Assembly: GCA_965242615.1 (NCBI GenBank)
Contig: CBDESR010000004.1
Location: 1 to 64,000 of the forward strand
DNA: 64,000 bases
Direction: 5' to 3'
Source: CBDBCU01 sp965242615
Lineage (GTDB): Bacteria > Chloroflexota > Dehalococcoidia > Lucifugimonadales > UBA3495
The position numbers were made by a program, and so were the translations under genes. Positions 1-6,476 of this stretch are shown here, piece by piece. Every line of letters begins with the position of its first letter. Position 1 is the stretch's first letter. Below the pieces are notes generated by a model that saw only the letters and a list, made by a program, of their open reading frames with translations, was not told the DNA's origin and ran no database searches.

Positions 1-313
1 ACTCGGTTTCCACGCAGGAAATAGCGGCGGCGGTCATTGTGATTCAGCCCTCATACTTGGTTAGGTTGTTTGGCAAGGGGATTGCCAGGTCAGAGGACTG
101 GCCGGGCAAACTTACCTTGCGGCAGGATTATACCCCCGTTGTCAAGAGCGCCAACACCAACAGGCTGGACTTTCAATGTAGGCGGGCGGGTTCCGGAGAA
201 CCTTGCTCCAAGATTTGCATTCTCCGAAATTCGCAGGAGATTATGTTGCCTGGTTCTTATCGGAATGCTACTGTAGGGGGAGAACCGCCCGGCGCTCCTG
301 AGAGGAAAAAGTT
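1..313. other. Gene-free left edge
   Basis: No convincing coding region is visible. Short open frames exist but have no ribosome binding site or recognisable protein. The end of this stretch carries the AGAGGA ribosome binding site of the next gene. Confidence 0.5.
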
Positions 314-1186
314 ATGACGCAGAAAACGCCGGAAACGCTGTTGCCCGCAGTGGGGGAAAATGATGAAAAGGCGCACGTCCAGATGAGCGATCGGTTCGAG
401 GAACATACCGTCATCGAGATCGAGAAAGAGAACCGACTGCAAGCCTCGGAGAAAGTTTGGGGCTCGGTTTCCCACGCGCTTAAGGTGGTGGCGGAGCAGC
501 GCGGCTGGCAGGGCGACACCCATTCCGCCCTCTATGACGTTGCCCGTCAGTTGGGAAGAGAGGGCGTAAGAGCCACATCCCGGACGCAAAGGACCCGGTT
601 GAACAAGGCCGGAGCCTTCGTGAAACATCTCGAAGTGGCTAACGGGATGCACGATAATTTTTACGAGAACCAAAGAGATTGGCCGGACATCTTGGACGCC
701 CGGGATGATGCCCTAGTTTTCATCGACCAACTGGATGCTATCCGGGATAAGCCGCCCGGCGCTTTCAGGATTGGTGACGATGCCGACCAGCGTCGCTTGG
801 GAAGGTTGCTCTTGGGGGTGGAGGGGATGAAGGAGGTCAGCGAAGCGGACCTGAACCGGATGTTGCCGCTACGCTCCGTGTCGGATGTCGGCTTTTCCCC
901 CAGCTTCGGTTTCCGTCTCCCGGATAAATCGTCGGACAGTCAAGATGACAATAACGGGACTACTCCCGTGGTACGTCCTCGTCCCGGCAATCCTCCGCAG
1001 CCCGGGGGCCGAGCCAAGTCCGTCCCGGAGTCGGGGCAAGGGACAACTCCGAAAGTTGACCTGAAGCCTGGTAAGCAAGTGCGCCCGGATGCGGCGGCTG
1101 ATACCCTGCCCCCAAAAGGTCGGCGTCCGCGTCGGTCGCAAAGCAAATATGAGCAACCCACCAACGTCAATATCAGGTTTGGGTAA
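314..1186 (+). CDS. PaREP1/HEPN-like domain protein with disordered tail
   Basis: 290 residues. Residues about 42-140 form a helical region (ASEKVWGSVSHALKVVAEQRGW, then LYDVARQL and DNFYENQ) that resembles the PaREP1/HEPN-like helical family. A second, shorter relative lies at 29713-30051 in this window. Residues about 205-290 are rich in Pro, Arg, Gly and Lys and look disordered, ending NVNIRFG. The start is supported by an AGAGGA site 8 bases upstream. The family assignment is from motif memory and is tentative. Members are often grouped with HEPN folds, but no RX4-6H ribonuclease motif is obvious here, so a nuclease role should not be assumed. No partner gene adjoins it. Confidence 0.65.
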   Translation: MTQKTPETLLPAVGENDEKAHVQMSDRFEEHTVIEIEKENRLQASEKVWGSVSHALKVVAEQRGWQGDTHSALYDVARQLGREGVRATSRTQRTRLNKAGAFVKHLEVANGMHDNFYENQRDWPDILDARDDALVFIDQLDAIRDKPPGAFRIGDDADQRRLGRLLLGVEGMKEVSEADLNRMLPLRSVSDVGFSPSFGFRLPDKSSDSQDDNNGTTPVVRPRPGNPPQPGGRAKSVPESGQGTTPKVDLKPGKQVRPDAAADTLPPKGRRPRRSQSKYEQPTNVNIRFG

Positions 1187-1508
1187 GGGTTTTGCGTTCC
1201 CAAAACCCGACTTGCCTATTTCCCCATTTAAGGAAATCGGCTCGACTCTTACCTTGCGACTTACTCACCATTCCCGCCCTTTCTACCTTCATTCCCGTGG
1301 CAAGGGGAATCCAGAGTCCCCGCCCTATCTGGATTTCCCCTTATCGTGGGAATGACTATTTCCACAGGCGATAGCCCTGCCGGCCGCGGGGAAACAGCGT
1401 TGCCGGCAAGTTGCCATCCTTGACCGCAACCCAACTCACTGCTAAAGTCCCTACTCGGTCCCGCGCCGCCGGGCCAAACCCCATCAAAACACAAGGAGTT
1501 ATAACCCA
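1187..1508. other. Intergenic region with hairpins
   Basis: No gene. It holds a short hairpin just after the upstream stop (GGGTTTTG/CAAAACCC, about 1184-1207), a palindromic repeat at 1290-1353, and the AAGGAG ribosome binding site at about 1493 for the GLUG-repeat gene. Confidence 0.5.
1290..1353. repeat. Palindromic ATTCCC...GGGAAT repeat
   Basis: Two arms of about 26 bases (ATTCCCGTGGCAAGGGGAAT... and its near-perfect inverse) flank a 12-base GC-rich centre. The terminal bases and the adjoining 'ATCCAGA' are shared with other copies at 6151, 33076, 55876, 58725 and 63738, so this belongs to a dispersed family of small inverted repeats. Confidence 0.7.
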
Positions 1509-1557
1509 ATGCCCTTAACCCCCAGGCTGCCCCCTGTTCGCCGCGATCCTGACCCTG

Positions 1558-4500
1558 TTGGCTCTGATTCTGGCCGCGTTTTCCCTGAACGCCACTCTCA
1601 CCCCCACGGCCCAAGCCCAAACGATGACGACCGCTACCGACTACGACAGCAATGATGACGGGCTGATTGAAATTACCACCCTGGCCCAACTGAACGCCAT
1701 CCGTTGGGACTTGAACGGCGACGGGGTGGTGGATTATACGAACGATCAGACCGTCTATACCGCCGCCTTCCCGTGGCCGGCCGCCGGCATGGGCTGTCCT
1801 GATGGCAGCGACGCCGACACCAACCCCGACCCCTGCCTCGGCTACGAACTGCAAACGGACCTGGACTTTGACAGCAACGGCGATGGCAGCGTAACCACCG
1901 CCGATTCCGGCGGCCTTTACTGGAACGGCGGCGCCGGATGGATACCTCTCGGCAACGCTGTCGATGACTACCACGGGGAGTTTCAGGGCCGGGGCCAGGT
2001 CATCTCCCACCTGTTCATCAACAACTCCACCCGGGCCTATCTGGGCTTGTTCGGCTCCATCGGAAATCGCGGCCGGGTCACCGGCTTGGGATTGGAGCAG
2101 GTCAGCATCAGCAGCAGTCTCGCGGCGTCCGCCGGGAGCCTCGCCGGGTCTAATACCGGCATCATCACGGCCAGCTACGCCGCCGGAACTGTGGGCAGTA
2201 ATGTCAGCGCTGGCAATGCGCTGACCGGGGGACTGGTGGGATATAACGGCCTTGCCGGCACGGTGCAATCCAGCTTTGCGAATGTGGCCGTGTCGAGCCG
2301 GCACAGCCAAGCGTCGGCCATCGCCGGCGGACTGGCCGGGGAGAATGCGGGCAATATCCAGGCCAGCTATGCCGCCGGCGCGGTGTCGGTTCACGGGACC
2401 ACCCGTTTCACCCGGGTTGGGGGCTTGGCGGGCAGCAACCGGGGCCGGATAACGGCCAGCTACGCCCGGGGGCAAGTAACCCGTTCCGGCAGCGGCAGCG
2501 TCGCCGGCGGACTGGTGGGCAGCCAACTCCGCAACGGCCGGGTAACCAACAGCTATTGGGATACCACAACTTCCGGCTTGGCGTCCAGCGCCGGCGGGAC
2601 CGGACAAAGCAGCAGCGCCCTGCAAACCCCCACCGGCTACACCGGCATTTACGCCCACTGGAACCTGAACCTGGACGGCGTAGCCGGCGGCGATAACCCG
2701 TGGTATTTCGGCGCCGCTAACCAGTATCCCGTCCCGGTCTATGAGACGGCGCGGGATTACGATGCCGACAACGACCAGCTGCTGGAAGTGGACAACCTAG
2801 CGCAGCTGAACGCCATCCGCTGGGACTTGAACGGCGACGGGATAGTGGCGGCCGCGGATTCTGCCAACTATGCCGCTGCCTTTCCGTGGCCGGCGACCGG
2901 GATGGGCTGCGCCAATGGCGTTGCTGCCGCCGCCTGCATCGGCTACGAACTGCAAGCCGACCTGGACTTTGACACCAACGGGAACGGCAGCATCGACGCC
3001 GCTGACCAGTTCTGGAACAACGGGGCGGGCTGGCAGCCTATCGGCAAAGCGTCTTGGATCTTGAGTTCCGATGGGAATAGTTCGACTTTAACCGGGATGT
3101 TCGAGGGGACTTTCCAAGGCAACGGCAAGACCATTGCCAACCTGTATATCAACCATACCCGATTGGTCCGTGCTTCCTTCAGCCTATTCGATAACATAGG
3201 CACCACCGGGGTCATCGACGGAGTGAATCTGCGTAACGTGGACATCCGCATTCACTCCCTAGGCGCAGGAAGCCCTTTAGCCTCATTCAACTGGGGAACC
3301 ATCAGGGGCAGTTCAGCCACCGGGCGTATCAGTGTGAACCTTGTGAACCCTGGTACCATCGTGCGCCTCAGCGATAATACCAAGGCGCGGGTCGGGGCCT
3401 CTGCCGGGGGCTTGGTGTACGTCAACCACGGCAGCGTCACCAGCAGCTACGCCAACACCGAAATTACAGGCAACGTTTCGTGGGCCGGCGGGTTGGTAGG
3501 AAGTAACGGGTGTGTTGTTTTAACTAGTGGCGAGTATTGTGGGAGCGTCGTTGCCAGCTACTCCAGCGGTGCAGTCAGCAGCACCAACAGCAAAGGTGCA
3601 ATGTTGGGTGGACTGTTGGGCGATAACACCGGTACAATTACCGCCTCTTACTCCATCAGTCCAGTCAAAGCTACCGGAAATGGGGCGCGCGTGGGGGGGC
3701 TGGTGGGTGACCAACATCGTGGAACCATCACCGCTAGTTACGCCGCCGGCCCGGTAGTGGCTACCGGAACCAACTCCTTTGTTGGCGGCTTGGTAGCGGT
3801 GAACGGCCAGTTAGATGGGAACGGCAATGTGGGCGCGAACACCGGGGGAACAGCGGTCAACAGCTACTGGGACACCCAGGTCAGCGGCCAGAGCAGCAGC
3901 GCCTTGGGAACGGACAAGACCACGGCGGAACTGACCGACCCCACCGGCTACAGCGGCATTTATGCCAACTGGAACCTGAACCTGGACGGGCAAGCCGGCA
4001 ACGATGACCCTTGGGACTTCACCCACCACTATCCCAAGCTGAAGTACGGCGGGCTGGCCCTGCTGAACCAAGCCCGTATCTACCCGGATTACGATGGCAG
4101 TTCCCCGGTAGTAGGCGAAGCCATAGTCTATCGGCTGAACGACGGCTACCATACCCGCTTGGGCAGCGACGCCATTAAATGGGAACTTTCCGCCGATGGC
4201 GTAAGCGACTGGACGACGGCGCAAAGCAGCGGGAGCAACCTCCGCAGCACCGGCGGCACCGATTACTTCGTACCTAAAGCCACTGAAGCCAACCAGCGGC
4301 TGCGGAATCAGGTTAATACCACGGAATCGGGCTGGCTTGCCAGTTACACCACCCCGCCCATCAAGGCAGCCTGGACCGGGGCGACGGCGGCGGCCAGTTT
4401 TGCCAGCGGGCATAATCCGCCTCGGGTGGGGCAAAGCATCGCCATCAGCGGCAGCGATAAGGTGTGGTGGATGTTCTGCGCGGCGGCCACGACCGGCGAC

Positions 4501-4668
4501 TGCGTGGTGGGCGACACCAATAAGGAACGCCAAACCAGTTACACGCCCGGGGCGGGAGTGCAGGGCAAATACTTGTACGCCTACCGCTACTACACCGACA
4601 GCAACGGGGTGCTGACCAGAGCCAGCACCGGCTTTATCGGCCCGATACAGGCGGCATCCAGTCCCTAG
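1558..4668 (+). CDS. Secreted GLUG-motif repeat protein
   Basis: About 1036 residues from the in-frame TTG at 1558. Many GLUG-like motifs (GGLVGYN, AGSNTGIITASYAAG, GGLVGDQ) occur in two large modules. Each module opens with the same block (DYD.N.D.L.E...LAQLNAIRWDLNGDG), so the protein contains an internal duplication (residues about 30-380 and 395-800). A different C-terminal region with Cys and Trp follows. The N-terminus is hydrophobic and ends in AQAQ, a likely Sec signal cleavage site, so a cell-surface role (adhesin-like) is inferred. Start problem: the ATG with a good AAGGAG site is at 1509, but it is out of frame by one base. Removing one C from the run of five at 1530-1534 joins it to a complete signal peptide (MPLTPRL-PLFAAILTLLALILAAF). 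The gene is therefore frameshifted at its start, or the assembly has one extra C. Confidence 0.85.
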   Translation: MALILAAFSLNATLTPTAQAQTMTTATDYDSNDDGLIEITTLAQLNAIRWDLNGDGVVDYTNDQTVYTAAFPWPAAGMGCPDGSDADTNPDPCLGYELQTDLDFDSNGDGSVTTADSGGLYWNGGAGWIPLGNAVDDYHGEFQGRGQVISHLFINNSTRAYLGLFGSIGNRGRVTGLGLEQVSISSSLAASAGSLAGSNTGIITASYAAGTVGSNVSAGNALTGGLVGYNGLAGTVQSSFANVAVSSRHSQASAIAGGLAGENAGNIQASYAAGAVSVHGTTRFTRVGGLAGSNRGRITASYARGQVTRSGSGSVAGGLVGSQLRNGRVTNSYWDTTTSGLASSAGGTGQSSSALQTPTGYTGIYAHWNLNLDGVAGGDNPWYFGAANQYPVPVYETARDYDADNDQLLEVDNLAQLNAIRWDLNGDGIVAAADSANYAAAFPWPATGMGCANGVAAAACIGYELQADLDFDTNGNGSIDAADQFWNNGAGWQPIGKASWILSSDGNSSTLTGMFEGTFQGNGKTIANLYINHTRLVRASFSLFDNIGTTGVIDGVNLRNVDIRIHSLGAGSPLASFNWGTIRGSSATGRISVNLVNPGTIVRLSDNTKARVGASAGGLVYVNHGSVTSSYANTEITGNVSWAGGLVGSNGCVVLTSGEYCGSVVASYSSGAVSSTNSKGAMLGGLLGDNTGTITASYSISPVKATGNGARVGGLVGDQHRGTITASYAAGPVVATGTNSFVGGLVAVNGQLDGNGNVGANTGGTAVNSYWDTQVSGQSSSALGTDKTTAELTDPTGYSGIYANWNLNLDGQAGNDDPWDFTHHYPKLKYGGLALLNQARIYPDYDGSSPVVGEAIVYRLNDGYHTRLGSDAIKWELSADGVSDWTTAQSSGSNLRSTGGTDYFVPKATEANQRLRNQVNTTESGWLASYTTPPIKAAWTGATAAASFASGHNPPRVGQSIAISGSDKVWWMFCAAATTGDCVVGDTNKERQTSYTPGAGVQGKYLYAYRYYTDSNGVLTRASTGFIGPIQAASSP

Positions 4669-4698
4669 CCGTAACCCCTTTGCCGGTCATCTAACGCG

Positions 4699-4727
4699 CG
4701 GGCGGGTTAAACTGACCTGCCCGTTTT
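4699..4727 (+). terminator. Terminator after the GLUG gene
   Basis: A 9-bp GC-rich stem with one mismatch (CGGGCGGGT / ACCTGCCCG) is followed by TTTTGT, 30 bases after the GLUG gene stop. Confidence 0.6.
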
Positions 4728-5184
4728 GTAACCGACTAGATAATAGCTGCCGGAGCTGCCGCCATTGACGCAAGTGAGCAGGCTACCGATGCCAATGCGA
4801 TAGCCGCTGAGGAGAACCGGGCATCTGGTCGCGGCCGGAGTAGCAGCAGTGAAAAGGGTAACGGCGGCGGCAAGCCGCCCAAAGTTAATGTGCTGCTACC
4901 ATAAAAGCCGGCTGAACCAGAGCCGTTTGTCCGGGCAACTGACCGACTAATGTCGAGAAGTAAGTTGCTGAAGCGGCGCGGACGCGCTGCAAAGGGGCTT
5001 GGTCAAGCAAATGCCAACCCGTACCGCCTTACCCGGACCGAGTTGAACTCCATTCAATACGCTGCTCTCGGGAAAAGGAACACCCTGGCAAAGTTAAACA
5101 TATAACGCCCAAATAATATCTCAACACGCCCTAGGGCATTTTTGCGGTCTCAATAAAGGGAATAACGGGGTTGGAGTGGCGGGG
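4728..5184. other. Gene-free stretch with possible coding remnant
   Basis: No intact gene. From about 4744 to 4903 one plus-strand frame reads smoothly to a TAA, giving a Glu/Ala- then Gly/Ser/Lys-rich peptide ending KPPKVNVLLP. It has no ATG, GTG or TTG start after its upstream stop, so it may be the tail of a decayed gene. The ending faintly recalls the tail of the protein at 314-1186. A perfect GCCCTAGGGC palindrome followed by ATTTTT lies at 5128-5143 and could terminate plus-strand transcription. Confidence 0.35.
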
Positions 5185-6075
5185 TTAGGGTTTGGCGGGT
5201 AGGGTGGTGTCGGGGGGTTGGGGGTGAGGGTGGCGTTGGCGATTTAGTTTTTGCCAGAGGAGGCCGCGGCGGGGGGAGAAGAGCATAACCAGGGCGAAGA
5301 GGAGGGTGGCGATGATGACGATGGCGGGGCCGGTGGGAAGGTCGATGTAGTAGGAGAGGTAGAGGCCGCCGAGGGTGGAGATCAGGGCGGCGGCGATGCC
5401 GGAGAGGATGATGTAGGGGAAGCGGCGAGCAATAAGGGTGCCAATGGAGGCAGGGGTGATGAGCATGGCCATTACGAGGACGATGCCGACGGTTTTGAGG
5501 GATACGACGGTGGTAACGGCGATGAGGAGGGGGATGAGGTAGCGGAAGAAGGTTACGGGGATGCCGGAGGCGGCGGCGACGGAGTCGTCGTAGACGGTGA
5601 AGATGAGTTCTTTGTAGAAGATGAGGATGATGAGGGCGATGAGGGCGGCGAGGGCGGCGATGATGGCGATTTCGTTCCAGGTGGCGCCGAGGACGTTGCC
5701 GAAGAGGAAGCTGAAGAGGTCGCCGAAGAAGTTGTCGACGCGGCTGACCAGGATGATGCCGAGGGCGAAGCCGCCGGTGAAGATGAGGCCGATGGCGGTG
5801 TCGGGGCGGAGGTGGGAGCGGTGGCTAATCCAGGTAATGGCTAAAGAGGCGGGGATGGCCCAGGCGAGGGCGCCGAGGAAGACGTTGATGCCGGCGAGGA
5901 AGGCGGCGGCGAGGCCGGCGAGGGAGGAGTGGGCGATGGCGTCGCCCATAAAGGCCATGCCTTTGAGGACGACGAAGGCGCCGACGAGGGAGCAGGAGAT
6001 GCCGGCGAAGGCGGCGGCGAGGAGGGCGCGGTGCATAAAGGAGAAGGTCCAGGGTTCGAGGAGGAGGTCGAGCAT
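5185..6075 (-). CDS. Zinc/manganese ABC transporter permease (ABC-3 family)
   Basis: 296 residues from the ATG at 6075. This is an integral membrane protein with about eight hydrophobic segments and ABC-3 family signatures: GDAIAHSSLAG near the N-terminus, then SLKTVGIVLVMAMLITPAS in the middle. This family (ZnuB, MntB, AztB) forms the membrane channel of high-affinity Zn/Mn importers. The frame stays open upstream to 6327, but that part is only translated 40-bp tandem repeat, so 6075 is preferred. It follows the binding-protein gene on the same strand, separated by 367 bases of repeats where an ATPase gene might be expected. No ATPase gene is present in the locus, so the transporter must use one encoded elsewhere or be incomplete. 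Confidence 0.9.
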   Translation of the reverse strand: MLDLLLEPWTFSFMHRALLAAAFAGISCSLVGAFVVLKGMAFMGDAIAHSSLAGLAAAFLAGINVFLGALAWAIPASLAITWISHRSHLRPDTAIGLIFTGGFALGIILVSRVDNFFGDLFSFLFGNVLGATWNEIAIIAALAALIALIILIFYKELIFTVYDDSVAAASGIPVTFFRYLIPLLIAVTTVVSLKTVGIVLVMAMLITPASIGTLIARRFPYIILSGIAAALISTLGGLYLSYYIDLPTGPAIVIIATLLFALVMLFSPRRGLLWQKLNRQRHPHPQPPDTTLPAKP

Positions 6076-6150
6076 TTTGGCGTCCTGATATGGGGTGAGT
6101 TGATGCCGGTTGTGGGGGATGGGGCGAACCCAAGGGCTGCCCCACACTGG

Positions 6151-6318
6151 ATACCCGTTTGCGCGGGAATGACGGGTTGGTTGGTTCGGGATTCCCGTTT
6201 GCGCGGGAATGACGGGTTGGTTGGTTCGGGATTCCCGTTGGCGCGGTAATGATGGGTTTGTTGGTTCTGGATGCCCGTTTTCACGGGAATGATGGGTTTG
6301 TTGGTTCGGGATTCCCGG
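6151..6318. repeat. Four tandem 40-bp repeats with palindromic core
   Basis: Units begin at 6151, 6191, 6231 and 6271, with a partial fifth at 6311. Each contains an inverted core like ATTCCCGTTTGCGCGGGAAT followed by a GGTTGGTTGGTTC-type stretch. The spacing is exactly 40 bases and the third and fourth units have drifted. There is no unique spacer, so this is not a CRISPR array. The core matches the dispersed palindromic repeat family of this window. Confidence 0.85.
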
Positions 6319-6320
6319 TA

Positions 6321-6356
6321 GCGACATCCTTCCCGGTAGCCCGGGAAGGATGTCGC
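6321..6356. repeat. Perfect 16-bp inverted repeat
   Basis: GCGACATCCTTCCCGG, a 4-base loop, then its exact complement. It sits between the 40-bp repeat array and the duplicated 3' end of the binding-protein gene. It could act as a processing or termination structure between the two transporter genes, although no U-tract follows on the minus strand. Confidence 0.75.
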
Positions 6357-6360
6357 GTTG

Positions 6361-6476
6361 GAGACGCCAGGGCCTGGAGCCGGGTTAGCGGAGGTTGGCG
6401 GCGAGGGTGTCGGCGTTGGAGACGCCAGGGCCTGGAGCCGGGTTAGCGGAGGTTGGCGGCGAGGGTGTCGGCGTTG
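6361..6476. repeat. 58-bp direct tandem duplication at the 3' end of the binding-protein gene
   Basis: Two copies (6361-6418 and 6419-6476) are essentially identical. The second copy contains the last codons and stop of the minus-strand binding-protein gene, and the first copy lies just after it. The duplication therefore extends beyond the stop and does not disrupt the protein. Confidence 0.85.

Noticed and set aside
39..317. 92-codon frame at the left edge
   Set aside because: No recognisable protein, and it overlaps the start of the well-supported gene at 314.
1261..2658. 465-codon minus-strand frame opposite the GLUG gene
   Set aside because: The plus strand carries clear GLUG repeats and a signal peptide; the antisense translation is Gly/Ala-rich with no motif.
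6151..6318. Possible CRISPR array
   Set aside because: The 40-base period is one continuous repeat with no variable spacers, and no cas genes are near.
6076..6327. 84-residue N-terminal extension of the zinc permease
   Set aside because: It is a translation of the 40-bp tandem repeats; the family start is at 6075.
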